DNA from: an uncultured Alistipes sp.
GTDB taxonomy: Bacteria; Bacteroidota; Bacteroidia; Bacteroidales; Rikenellaceae
DNA: 64,000 nucleotides
Assembly: GCA_937899895.1 (NCBI GenBank)
Contig: CALBQR010000011.1
Coordinates: 18,530-82,529, forward strand
Reading direction: 5' to 3'
The notes below the pieces were generated by a model. It did not search any database, was not told where the DNA came from, and was given only the letters and a program-made list of their open reading frames with translations. Below, one piece after another: positions 28,001 through 35,647 of the stretch (position 1 is its first letter; each line of letters begins with the position of its first letter). The position numbers were made by a program, and so were the translations under genes.

Positions 28001-28305
28001 TTAGTCGTTTTAATATTGTAGGTACGAGTATAATCACCGACAACGGGGTTACTCAACGTGAGTTTCTCATAAGATGAGTTGTAGCCGTTATCTACGTCGA
28101 AGAAGAACAGGTAAACATCATTTACATTTGACTCTTCGGCCTCGCCTCTGGTAACGTCAATTACCGTATTTGCGGGAACTACAATAGTAAAGTTGCCTTT
28201 AACCGTGCCGCCATTCTCAATGTAGTCGAGACCGGCATCCTCCTGGCAAGAAAACATCAGCACCGATGCCAATGCTATGGTAAATATGTTGAAAAATCGT
28301 TTCAT
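25096..28305 (-). CDS. DUF4906 fimbrial lipoprotein with FISUMP-like C-terminus
   Basis: A 1069-aa lipoprotein (lipobox VLMFSCQEDA, acidic after Cys). The N-terminal region (residues 35-210) is Mfa-like, with Arg53 in DVTRGEAEE as a possible maturation site and RRPFAKVEFVIKND. DUF4906-type sequence follows (GAEGTVIDMQSSKMIYNLDA, then FNEYF-like and RTIFDYDAV segments). An EF-hand-like loop DLDNDNTIDATE (662-673) is followed by RRWYPA. The C-terminus (AWRVPNQKELAAM ... GPIRCVRDL) resembles the C-type-lectin-like FISUMP/DUF1566 fold. The paralogue at 41906-45580 has the same architecture. It is probably a large accessory or tip subunit of a type V pilus. It starts 24 nt after the fimbrillin stop. 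Confidence 0.82.
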   Translation of the reverse strand: MKRFFNIFTIALASVLMFSCQEDAGLDYIENGGTVKGNFTIVVPANTVIDVTRGEAEESNVNDVYLFFFDVDNGYNSSYEKLTLSNPVVGDYTRTYNIKTTKSFVAGHSYEIYAIANPNSSLGDIESVESIDYATFRELLISLNTLNTSFNTLSMSGMITSRASDIGLTGKISVRRPFAKVEFVIKNDDASKFEFTPTSYSVKNVPVSSRLFSTDDGVEQMERTADNYTDYNKLNDFIVEAGVNKIQFFQLENAAGISEKVTGYNDRELRNDAANEVEGAHAEFAHGCEYATYIEIEGTGIGYDGNGEAATQASLKYTIHLGDFGNNVKDFNVLRNHWYTYTVTVKGINNIKVEAESDEWDNGFQHGAEGTVIDMQSSKMIYNLDAHYEQARLKLDVTDLIGIDENGNEIVGITLAVSTPMMNNSDKNAVVDWKTIQAAAADPTAFDQKYDTKWVEFYYSTSFAKYPGAANTMTPVVFLNEIYKALKDQSSKVTITEENDGRKYVWAMAYINEYFYDSHPLVGGEVAWSEFVNQDDRTMKILQAPSVSADKHSIYTGALCAFTQHSIRTIFDYDAVGENNAYGIEWYDETGAMANFGSVTQTGSEKDNGYANFGKWVTSSWTTYLNNSGYDYTGQATGDARNEYNALRTQNAAYACLQRNRDLDNDNTIDATERRWYPAAINQYLAFWYGINALPNEAKFIKGDPANYATTPTEYGKLDHYFTSTYGGSWGGNNVYWAIEGFATSPDQTAYGHSGNHHIRCLRNLNSITEAPMEVVSSDVLEGFEENYVVIPNGLTASAYRGIATERLPIHHERDAANNLPKAFMVATADLKSAYEAYSETFAAPEIFTVSANNDMVYFVGNDTYTYSTSENGASSSTVLKLNAQNGAAIALDPANTYFFWTKRIYNTYSGATTLKYENGAWVATTGADGTLTVSGSSTSSSNTNFTAMAATQQDLCANYSEETDYDGQPAWRVPNQKELAAMRSLELIDGPTSSGMAYQSSTMYSLRNLVSSSGTNERFSFQWYYNQGGESFGLQGMSNYPGPIRCVRDLTDEEFESLNSGNNTEEEL

Positions 28306-28329
28306 CTCTCTAATCTAAAAAAGGTTGTT

Positions 28330-29418
28330 TTATTCAAATACAACTTCGCCAAATTTCTTTTCCCAGCCAACGACCTCCAAAGAGAGGTTGCCATCACTCT
28401 GCTTCAATGCGCCGAGAGTGATGTTGTAGAAAGTACCGTTCTGGACCGTCTTACCGCTAACCGAAGCGGTGAAGGTAGGCATACCCTCAATGGTTACATA
28501 CACCTTGAAAGACTTGCCGCTGATGCCTTCGGGGTTGATGACCAAAACGGGGTGAGTATCAATCGAGTAGCTTGCGCGATTGTCGTACTCCTCCTTGTTC
28601 ATCACGTGCCAGAAAGCGTCGCTTGTGCCTTCGGGGGTAGCGGGGTAGCCAAGGGTTACCGAGTTAGATTTTGAGGTAAATGAAACCTTGTTGCTGGCAG
28701 CGGGCGATGCAACATTGCGCTTGAACGATGCCAAGTCCGCCATAAATGTACCTGCAACAGCGGCAGAACCATCACCTTCGATAGTGATAGCCTGAACCTT
28801 CTGGCCTGCGATTGCACCCGTAATTGAGCCGCCATTAGCATCTTTTGTGCTGGCGTCAATTACGAAGAAACGCAGATATGCGTGGGGGTGAACCATCGTG
28901 CCCTCAACGCCGTCAGTTACCTGCTGGTTGGCATTCGAGGTTACAATGTCCCACATAAAGTCGCTCTTTCTCAAATCGCCATCCTGCAAAGTGGGGATCT
29001 GACCCTGAATATGCAGAGTGTTGGGATCGCTCGAACTTGCTGTTGAATAGGGGTAGTAGAGGTAGAATGTGTGGTCTGCCTCGTCCTTATATTGCAGATT
29101 AGTTCTCAAAACAGCGTTGTAATATGGTGTGGTCTGCGGATTTGCAGAAACCGTTACCTGCTTGTTTGCTGCGCCGATATAGGGGCAATAAACACCAACC
29201 TTGTCGCCTTCGCTCCATACGAATTGGGTGGCACCATTCGCATTCTTATCGGGGCTGATGGCAGTTCTTGTCATATCGGCTACACCGCCATAAGTGAAAT
29301 AAACGGCGGGTTTGTTCTGTGCCTCTTCGTCGGGAGTAACCGGGCCTACGGGATCCGGCTCTGCGCAACCAGCCAACATCAGGGCTGCAATTGCGAATAT
29401 GCTATAAAATTTCTTCAT
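28330..29418 (-). CDS. Fimbrillin family lipoprotein, locus 1
   Basis: A 362-aa putative pilin with lipobox MLAGCAEPDP. Arg51 in ADMTRTAIS is a plausible site for removal of the N-terminal strand. Family features include FVWSEGDKVGVYCPY, FYLYYPYST and a C-terminal FYNITLGAL strand. The paralogue at 40796-41881 is 361 aa with equivalent motifs (LIWANGDKLGIY, FYVYYPWST). Type V pilins are secreted as lipoproteins, cleaved after Arg at the surface and polymerised by strand exchange. As the first large gene of the locus it may be the major or anchoring subunit; which of these cannot be decided here. Confidence 0.82.
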   Translation of the reverse strand: MKKFYSIFAIAALMLAGCAEPDPVGPVTPDEEAQNKPAVYFTYGGVADMTRTAISPDKNANGATQFVWSEGDKVGVYCPYIGAANKQVTVSANPQTTPYYNAVLRTNLQYKDEADHTFYLYYPYSTASSSDPNTLHIQGQIPTLQDGDLRKSDFMWDIVTSNANQQVTDGVEGTMVHPHAYLRFFVIDASTKDANGGSITGAIAGQKVQAITIEGDGSAAVAGTFMADLASFKRNVASPAASNKVSFTSKSNSVTLGYPATPEGTSDAFWHVMNKEEYDNRASYSIDTHPVLVINPEGISGKSFKVYVTIEGMPTFTASVSGKTVQNGTFYNITLGALKQSDGNLSLEVVGWEKKFGEVVFE

Positions 29419-29440
29419 ACCTTTTTCCTCCTTTAATCAA

Positions 29441-29620
29441 TTATTCCCACTCTACGGGTTCATCAGCATCCCAATCCCAGTTGTCGAACCACTCCTGCTC
29501 CTGGTCGCCGTTCTCTCCTGCTCCCGCGTTCTCTCCAATTCTAGTCCCGGCAAATCCTTTTTCCACAACCGAGTAGGTCGCTTTAAGGGCTGGCACTTCG
29601 TAAATAAGCAATCTCTTCAT
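29441..29620 (-). CDS. Small acidic peptide heading fimbrial locus 1
   Basis: A 59-aa reading frame (MKRLLIYEVPALKATYS..., stop TAA at 29441-29443) lies 22 nt before the fimbrillin start, in the same orientation. It has no signal peptide. The N-terminal half (YEVP, 9 residues, then VEKGFAGT) aligns without gaps with the peptide heading the other locus (YEVP, 9 residues, then VERGFNAT). The C-terminal half is Gly/Glu/Asp-rich with four tryptophans (EQEWFDNWDWDADE). Similar short P...E-G-F/A-S/T peptides of unknown function are, from general knowledge, common in Bacteroidetes. No function can be assigned; conservation of sequence and position in both loci argues that it is real. Confidence 0.75.
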   Translation of the reverse strand: MKRLLIYEVPALKATYSVVEKGFAGTRIGENAGAGENGDQEQEWFDNWDWDADEPVEWE

Positions 29621-29841
29621 ATCCCTTTTTTATTTGTTATTTTCAAATCGTTGTTTTTTTGTTTCGTTCTCTTATAGTTAGTTTATGTGGCTTTTTCATT
29701 TAAGGGCTGCATAACTCTCTTCGCTCTTCTCCATCCATACTCACAATGCCTTTACAGAGGTTCTACATTTCTTCTAATACGGGCACTATTCACCGTGTTA
29801 AATGCCGTAAAAATTGCGTTTTCGTAAGAAAACTATTTCTA
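29621..29841 (-). other. Long leader of fimbrial locus 1
   Basis: About 215 nt between the predicted start of transcription and the peptide gene. It contains a 16-nt sequence (29656-29671, minus-strand GAGAACGAAACAAAAA) identical to one in the leader of locus 2. No strong hairpin was found. Confidence 0.45.
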
Positions 29842-29874
29842 CAAAGTTAAAGCATTTTTCTGTAAAAAAACAAA
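29842..29874 (-). promoter_or_regulatory. Probable promoter of fimbrial locus 1
   Basis: Minus strand: TTTG (29871-29874), 21-nt spacer, TAACTTTG (29842-29849). The -7 box is a perfect consensus match; the spacer is one or two nt longer than usual. Confidence 0.5.
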
Positions 29875-30080
29875 TAAAAGGGAACTTTTTGAAAAATATT
29901 GTTCATTTCATCGCTTTTTTGTCAAAAATGGAGCGAAAAAACTCTTAAAATGAGATTCTTTGCCCCGTTTGCGGATGATATCTGAACAATTTGGCGGAAA
30001 AGAGGTACGCCTTTTATATATATAAATAGGTATTATCTCCGAGAAAATGTTGCCAATTCTCTCTCCGTGTTTTACTCGAA

Positions 30081-30140
30081 GGTCGCTGATGTTTCTTGAT
30101 ATTCCTTGATATTCGCTGATGTCCGTTGATCTTCGCTGAT
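30081..30140. repeat. Six degenerate 10-bp tandem units
   Basis: Six consecutive 10-mers, all ending TGAT (GTTTCTTGAT, ATTCCTTGAT, ATTCGCTGAT, GTCCGTTGAT, CTTCGCTGAT and a partial-match first unit), keep an exact 10-bp register. The rest of the region 29875-30150 is AT-rich with no gene seen. Confidence 0.8.
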
Positions 30141-30143
30141 AAC

Positions 30144-30181
30144 CGCACAAAAAAAGAGGCCACCCACGCGGGATGGCCTCT
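30144..30181 (-). terminator. Terminator of mutA-mutB operon
   Basis: AGAGGCCA-CCC (30155-30165) pairs with GGG-A-TGGCCTCT (30170-30181) with one bulge. On the minus strand a run of Ts follows directly. Confidence 0.85.
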
Positions 30182-30210
30182 CGGTTATATGCTTGCTAAC
30201 CGATTCCGGA

Positions 30211-32343
30211 TTACTCCTCCGAGAGGATCTCCAAAATCTTGATAGCGGCAGTTGCGATCGGGGTACCGGGACCGAAGATTGCAGCTGCACCGTCGCGATA
30301 AAGCTGATCGTAGTCCTGTGCGGGGATTACACCACCAACAACTACTACGATATCCTCGCGACCCAGCTTCTTCAGCTCGGCGATGATCTGCGGAACGAGG
30401 GTGAGGTGGCCTGCTGCCAGCGACGATACACCTACTGCGTGAACGTCATTCTCAACAGCCTGCTTTGCAGCCTCTTCGGGAGTCTGGAACAACGGACCCA
30501 TATCGACGTCGAAGCCGATATCGGCGTAACCCGTTGCAACAACCTTTGCACCACGGTCGTGGCCGTCCTGACCGAGCTTAGCGATCATAATACGGGGCTG
30601 ACGACCCTCCTTCTTTGCGAATGCCTCGGCCATCTCCTTAGCCTTGGCGAAAGTTGCATCTGCTTTCACTTCTGACGAATATACACCTGAAATTGAACGA
30701 ATTACTGCCTTGTAGCGACCTACTACAACCTCGCAAGCGTCCGAGATCTCACCCAGAGTTGCGCGTACCTTCGCTGCCTCAACAGCCAGCTCCAACAGGT
30801 TGCCCTGCTTGGTCTTAACGCACTCGGTGATTGCTGCCAGAGCCTTCTGAACAGCAGCCTCGTCGCGGTTAGCACGCAGCTCCTGCAAACGCTTGATCTG
30901 CGACTCGCGTACTGCGGTGTTATCAACTGCAAGGATGTCGATCGGAGCCTCCTTCTCAAGACGGTACTCATTTACGCCGATGATCTTCTCAACGCCCGAA
31001 TCGATACGAGCCTGCTTACGTGCAGCAGCCTCCTCGATACGCATCTTGGGAATACCGGTCTCGATTGCCTTTGCCATACCACCGAGCTTCTCTACCTCCT
31101 CGATCAGAGCCCAAGCCTTGTGAGCGATCTCGTTGGTCAGCGACTCTACGTAGTACGAACCTGCCCACGGGTCAACCTCGCGGCATACGTTGGTCTCCTC
31201 CTGAATGTAGATCTGGGTGTTACGTGCAATACGAGCCGAGAAGTCGGTCGGCAGTGCGATTGCCTCGTCCAAAGCGTTGGTGTGCAACGACTGGGTATGA
31301 CCCAGAGCAGCACCCATTGCCTCGATTGCGGTACGTGCAACGTTGTTGAAGGGATCCTGCTCGGTGAGCGACCAACCCGAAGTCTGCGAGTGAGTACGCA
31401 GTGCCAACGACTTGGGATTCTTGGGCTCGAACTGCTTAACGATCTTTGCCCACAACATACGTGCTGCACGCATCTTTGCGATCTCCATAAAGTGGTTCAT
31501 ACCGATTGCCCAGAAGAACGACAGACGCGGAGCGAACTGGTCGATGCTCATACCGGCATTAACACCTGCGCGCAGGTACTCCAAACCGTCGGCCAGCGTG
31601 TAAGCCAGCTCAATGTCTGCGGTTGCACCTGCCTCCTGCATATGGTAGCCAGAGATCGAGATCGAGTTGAACTTGGGCATATTCTTCGAAGTGTACTCGA
31701 AGATATCGGCGATGATTCGCATCGAGAATTCGGGGGGATAGATATAGGTGTTACGAACCATAAACTCCTTCAAGATATCGTTCTGGATCGTACCTGCCAT
31801 CTGATCGAGGGTGCAACCCTGCTCCAAACCTGCTACGATGTAGAATGCCAAGATGGGAAGAACGGCACCGTTCATAGTCATCGACACCGACATCTGGTTC
31901 AGAGGAATACCATCGAACAGTACCTTCATATCCTCAACCGAGCAGATCGATACACCTGCCTTACCTACGTCGCCAACTACACGCGGGTGGTCAGCGTCGT
32001 AACCACGGTGAGTAGCCAAGTCGAATGCTACCGACAGACCCTTCTGGCCCGAAGCCAGGTTACGGCGGTAGAATGCGTTCGACTCCTCAGCGGTCGAGAA
32101 ACCTGCATACTGACGAATGGTCCAAGGACGCATTACATACATTGTCGAATAGGGACCGCGCAGGAACGGAGCGATACCTGCTGCATAGTTCAGGTGCTCC
32201 ATACCGGCCAGATCCTCTGCCGAGTAATGACCTTTAACGGGTATCTGCTCGGCGGTCAGCCATACGTTTTCATTGCACTCGCACGGCTTCTGTGCATCAC
32301 AAGCTGCGCCTGCGTATGCCAAATCAGCGAATTTTGCTCTCAT
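30211..32343 (-). CDS. mutB: Methylmalonyl-CoA mutase, large (catalytic) subunit
   Basis: This adenosylcobalamin-dependent enzyme interconverts succinyl-CoA and (R)-methylmalonyl-CoA, a key step in propionate production by Bacteroidales. The 710-aa product has the N-terminal TIM barrel (RGPYSTMYVMRPWTIRQYAG, FDLATHRGYDADHPRV). The C-terminal B12-binding domain carries the DxHxxG motif in LGQDGHDRGAKVV (His595), with GVSSLAAGH and VVVGGVIP further on. The small-subunit gene mutA lies 15 nt upstream. A strong terminator follows. Confidence 0.97.
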   Translation of the reverse strand: MRAKFADLAYAGAACDAQKPCECNENVWLTAEQIPVKGHYSAEDLAGMEHLNYAAGIAPFLRGPYSTMYVMRPWTIRQYAGFSTAEESNAFYRRNLASGQKGLSVAFDLATHRGYDADHPRVVGDVGKAGVSICSVEDMKVLFDGIPLNQMSVSMTMNGAVLPILAFYIVAGLEQGCTLDQMAGTIQNDILKEFMVRNTYIYPPEFSMRIIADIFEYTSKNMPKFNSISISGYHMQEAGATADIELAYTLADGLEYLRAGVNAGMSIDQFAPRLSFFWAIGMNHFMEIAKMRAARMLWAKIVKQFEPKNPKSLALRTHSQTSGWSLTEQDPFNNVARTAIEAMGAALGHTQSLHTNALDEAIALPTDFSARIARNTQIYIQEETNVCREVDPWAGSYYVESLTNEIAHKAWALIEEVEKLGGMAKAIETGIPKMRIEEAAARKQARIDSGVEKIIGVNEYRLEKEAPIDILAVDNTAVRESQIKRLQELRANRDEAAVQKALAAITECVKTKQGNLLELAVEAAKVRATLGEISDACEVVVGRYKAVIRSISGVYSSEVKADATFAKAKEMAEAFAKKEGRQPRIMIAKLGQDGHDRGAKVVATGYADIGFDVDMGPLFQTPEEAAKQAVENDVHAVGVSSLAAGHLTLVPQIIAELKKLGREDIVVVVGGVIPAQDYDQLYRDGAAAIFGPGTPIATAAIKILEILSEE

Positions 32344-32358
32344 AGTTTTTCCTTCCGT

Positions 32359-34209
32359 TTAGATACCGAGTTCCTTCAAATAATACTTCAAAGTATCGAG
32401 TACATTAACCTTAACGTGGATAAAGTTCTCGATGCCCTGTGCTTTCAGCTCGTCCATCGATGCGGGAGCACCTGCAACAACCAAGATTGCCTTGCCGCCC
32501 AGCAACTCCTTGATCTTGGGAGCTACGGTCAGGTAATCGTCGTCAGCAGCGCAAACCACTACGATATCTGCCTGTGCTGCCAATGCAGCCTCTACGCCCT
32601 CCTCAACCGACTTGAAGAAGGTGTTGTCCTGTACGCGGATACCTGCGCAACCGAAGAAGTTGCACGAGAACTGTGCACGAGCACGTGCCATACCCAGCGT
32701 ACCGCAAGTCAGCATAAATGCCTTCGGGGTCTTCTCGCTACGGTCAACGGTAAGACGCATCTCCTCGAATGCCATTGCACCACGATAGGGCTTCAAGCAG
32801 TTGCCCTCGGCAGCCGAGCGAGCAACAACCTCTGCCTTAACGTCGTCAGCAGCAACCTCGGTAAAGTTGGGATACTGGTTAGCACCCAGCAGGATCTGAC
32901 GGCGAGTCGAAACTGCCTTATCCTTTGCAGCAGCAGCCTTCTCTACCTCTGCTACTACGAAGCCCTCCTTGAATGCAGCCATATAGCCACCCTTCTCCTC
33001 AACGGTCTTGAACAGTGCCCAAGCCTGCTCTGCGATGTTCTTGGTGAGGTTCTCGATGTAGTATGAACCACCTGCGGGGTCAACTACCTGGTCGAAGTGC
33101 GACTCGTGCTTCAACAGCAACTGAACGTTGCGTGCGATGCGATCCGAGAACTCGGTCGGAGTCTCAAATGCTGCGTCAAACGGAGTAACCTCCAACGAGT
33201 GAACACCGGCGATGGTTGCCGACATTGCCTCGGTGGTACCGCGCAACATATTGATATAGGGGTCATAAACGGTCTGGTTCCACTTCGACGTTACAGCGTG
33301 AGTGAACATCTTGGTCGAGCACTTGCACTCCGGCCTGTATGCCTCAACGATGTTAGCCCACAACATACGAGCTGCGCGGAACTTTGCCATCTCCATAAAG
33401 TAGTTCGACGATACAGCCATCGTAAAGCGCATCTTCGAAGCAACCTGATCAACGGTCAGACCCTGCTCCATCAACTTCACGAGGTACTCGTGGCCAACAG
33501 CCAGCGTGAATGCCAACTCCTGAACGATGGTCGAACCGGCGTTGTGGAACTGCGAACCGGTAACACCTACCACCTTCACACCCTTGTAAGCAGCGGTCTT
33601 CTTGATCAGCTCTGCCATATCAGCGAAGCAAGCCTCGCCATTCTCGCAGCAGCAGAAGCCACCCTTCATCGAGAGAGCCATCACGATAGGATCAACTACG
33701 AAATTAACGTGCAGATCGTCAGCAGCTACGCCCTCTTTCTCAACCTTTGCCAACAGCAGATCAGCTACCTCCTCAACTGCCGAGCCGCAGATAGTCAGCT
33801 CGATAGCGGGCAGAGCGATGCCAGCCAGCAGGGTATCCAGATCCTCTGCCGAGAACTCGGCATTGCAGATGCAGAAACCAAGCGCATCAACGCCTGCATT
33901 CAGAATTTTCAGAGCCTCGGCGTTAGCCTTTGCGGGGCACTCTACGCCAATGGTCTGATGTACGCGCCACTCGTTGCTCTTGCCGGTGCTACGTACATAC
34001 GGGAACTGGCCGATGCCAGCACCCAAGAATTCAACAGCCTTAAGGTCTTCGGCGCGGTAGTAGGGACGTACGTTGAAACCTTCGTCGGTACGCCATACAA
34101 GTTTGCGCTCATAGTCAGCCCCTTTAAGGTCGGCCGTAATAACCTCTTCCCATTTCTCGGTCGGTACCGGCGGGAAAAGATCGAACAGCTTTTCTTTGGT
34201 ATTTGCCAT
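32359..34209 (-). CDS. mutA: Methylmalonyl-CoA mutase, small subunit
   Basis: The start at 34209 (MANTKEKLFDLFPPVP) gives 616 aa; the frame runs further upstream, but that part overlaps the -7 box and is unlikely to be translated. The barrel domain resembles MutB (YINMLRGTTEAMSATIAG). In the C-terminal cobalamin-binding-like domain the DxHxxG motif is absent (CGTLGMARARAQFSCNFFG), as expected for the non-catalytic subunit. It forms a heterodimer with MutB. Confidence 0.95.
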   Translation of the reverse strand: MANTKEKLFDLFPPVPTEKWEEVITADLKGADYERKLVWRTDEGFNVRPYYRAEDLKAVEFLGAGIGQFPYVRSTGKSNEWRVHQTIGVECPAKANAEALKILNAGVDALGFCICNAEFSAEDLDTLLAGIALPAIELTICGSAVEEVADLLLAKVEKEGVAADDLHVNFVVDPIVMALSMKGGFCCCENGEACFADMAELIKKTAAYKGVKVVGVTGSQFHNAGSTIVQELAFTLAVGHEYLVKLMEQGLTVDQVASKMRFTMAVSSNYFMEMAKFRAARMLWANIVEAYRPECKCSTKMFTHAVTSKWNQTVYDPYINMLRGTTEAMSATIAGVHSLEVTPFDAAFETPTEFSDRIARNVQLLLKHESHFDQVVDPAGGSYYIENLTKNIAEQAWALFKTVEEKGGYMAAFKEGFVVAEVEKAAAAKDKAVSTRRQILLGANQYPNFTEVAADDVKAEVVARSAAEGNCLKPYRGAMAFEEMRLTVDRSEKTPKAFMLTCGTLGMARARAQFSCNFFGCAGIRVQDNTFFKSVEEGVEAALAAQADIVVVCAADDDYLTVAPKIKELLGGKAILVVAGAPASMDELKAQGIENFIHVKVNVLDTLKYYLKELGI

Positions 34210-34252
34210 AACTATTAATAAAATGAGGTTAAGTTGTTTCTGTTCAATTGAA

Positions 34253-34260
34253 CAAAGATA
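34253..34260 (-). promoter_or_regulatory. -7 box of mutA-mutB promoter
   Basis: Minus-strand TATCTTTG lies 44 nt before the mutA start. The nearest TTTG (34283-34286) is 22 nt away, longer than the usual spacing. Confidence 0.55.
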
Positions 34261-34343
34261 CAAATTTTTTCCCATTGTTATTCAAAAAACAGGAAAATTT
34301 TCACTCTTCTCGAACAAAACGGCATAAAACCGAGAAAATAATC

Positions 34344-34371
34344 GTGAATTGTGAATTGCGGATTGTGAATT
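34344..34371. repeat. Four imperfect 7-bp units (GTGAATT type)
   Basis: GTGAATT, GTGAATT, GCGGATT, GTGAATT in exact 7-bp register. The same unit forms the longer array at 38536-38584. The TTG of the pdxA promoter lies inside the array. Confidence 0.75.
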
Positions 34372-34392
34372 GAATAAAAATTGCTATCTTTG
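34363..34392 (+). promoter_or_regulatory. pdxA promoter
   Basis: TTG (34363-34365), 19-nt spacer, TATCTTTG (34385-34392). Transcription would start about 20 nt before the ATG at 34418. Confidence 0.7.
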
Positions 34393-34417
34393 TAAGTTGA
34401 TATATAAACAAAAACAG

Positions 34418-35515
34418 ATGAGCGATAACAAAATACGAGTAGGTATCACACAGGGCGACACCAACGGCATCGGCTGGGAGGTCATCATCAAAACCTTCGC
34501 AGACGCACGTATGGCCGAATTGTGTACACCCGTGATCTACGGCTCGCCCAAAGTGGCGACATATTATAAGAATCGGCTGAACGACGTTGAGGGCTTCATA
34601 TATAACCCCATTCAGTCGGTTTCGCAGGCACGTCGCGGCAAGGTCAATATCATCGATTGCGGACCTTCGGAGATCCCTATCGAGATGGGTAAGACTACAC
34701 CCGAAGCTGGTGCCGCTGCGGTAGCCTCGTTGAAGGCTGCCATTCGCGATTTGAAGGCGGGTGAGATCGATGTTTTGGTTACTGCGCCGATCAACAAGGA
34801 GAGCGTTCAGAGCGACGAGTTCCGCTATACGGGTCATACCGAGTTTTTGGCTGCCGAGTTGGAGGGCGAGCCGATGATGATGATGTGCAGCGAGGTGCTG
34901 CGCGTGGGTTTGATGACAATCCACATTCCGCTGGCGGAGGTGGCGCAGGCAATCTCGAAGGAGAAGATTGTCGAGGCTCTGCACCGTCTGCGTGCGACGT
35001 TGCGTAGCGATTTCGCAATTGTTGAGCCACGTATTGCGGTGCTGGCACTCAACCCCCACGCGGGTGACGGAGGTCTGCTCGGCACGGAGGAGCAGGAGGT
35101 GATTCGCCCCGCAGTGCAGGAGGCTTTTGAGCAGAAGGTGCTGGCGTTTGGTCCGTTTGCAGCCGATGGTTTCTTTGCAAGCGGTATGTTCAAGAAGTAT
35201 GACGCGGTGCTGGCGATGTATCACGATCAGGGTTTGGCTCCGTTCAAGACCATTTCGCCGGAGGGTGTGAATTTTACGGCGGCGTTGTCGAAGGTACGCA
35301 CCTCGCCTGACCACGGTGTGGCGTACGACATTGCAGGTAAGGACTTGGCCGATCCGCAGTCGATGCGCGAGGCTATCTATGCTGCGATCGACATCTTCGA
35401 GAACCGTCGTCGTTGGGCGCAGATGAATGCCAATCCGTTGCAGCATTTCGAGCGTGAGAAGGGCCGCGACGTATCGGTACACGATCTGAAACTGCCCGAA
35501 CCCGCAGAGGAGTAA
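34418..35515 (+). CDS. pdxA: 4-hydroxythreonine-4-phosphate dehydrogenase
   Basis: I chose the ATG at 34418 (MSDNKIRVGITQGDTNGIG); an ATG at 34370 is in frame but lies between the -33 and -7 elements. The 365-aa enzyme oxidises 4-phosphohydroxy-L-threonine with NAD in the DXP-dependent pyridoxal phosphate pathway. Recognisable segments are DVLVTAPINKE, FRYTGHTEFLA, MTIHIPLAEV, ALNPHAGDGGLLG, MYHDQGLAPFK and RTSPDHGVAYDIAGK, with the metal-binding histidines. The gene appears monocistronic. Confidence 0.95.
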   Translation: MSDNKIRVGITQGDTNGIGWEVIIKTFADARMAELCTPVIYGSPKVATYYKNRLNDVEGFIYNPIQSVSQARRGKVNIIDCGPSEIPIEMGKTTPEAGAAAVASLKAAIRDLKAGEIDVLVTAPINKESVQSDEFRYTGHTEFLAAELEGEPMMMMCSEVLRVGLMTIHIPLAEVAQAISKEKIVEALHRLRATLRSDFAIVEPRIAVLALNPHAGDGGLLGTEEQEVIRPAVQEAFEQKVLAFGPFAADGFFASGMFKKYDAVLAMYHDQGLAPFKTISPEGVNFTAALSKVRTSPDHGVAYDIAGKDLADPQSMREAIYAAIDIFENRRRWAQMNANPLQHFEREKGRDVSVHDLKLPEPAEE

Positions 35516-35647
35516 AAGAGTGCGTAGCAGAATTAATTTTGAATCTTGAATTAACTAAAATAACGCCGACCGCCGTGTATTCCGTCTCGTAATTGTGGGA
35601 GCGCGGCGCGAGGAAAACTAACAACACAAACAAAACACAAACAAGCA

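Noticed and set aside
30081..30140. Possible CRISPR array
   Set aside because: Units are 10 bp and contiguous with no spacers, and no cas genes are nearby. The 7-bp array at 38536-38584 was rejected for the same reason.
29908..30290. Two 70-80 codon frames reading ISEYQ/IKEYQ-like repeats
   Set aside because: They arise from translation of the 10-bp DNA repeat and cross the mutB terminator; no ribosome-binding site or homology signal.
31120..33066. 648-codon open frame antisense to mutB and mutA
   Set aside because: It crosses the mutA-mutB junction and is rich in Cys/His/Leu as expected for an antisense shadow; mutase genes are certain.
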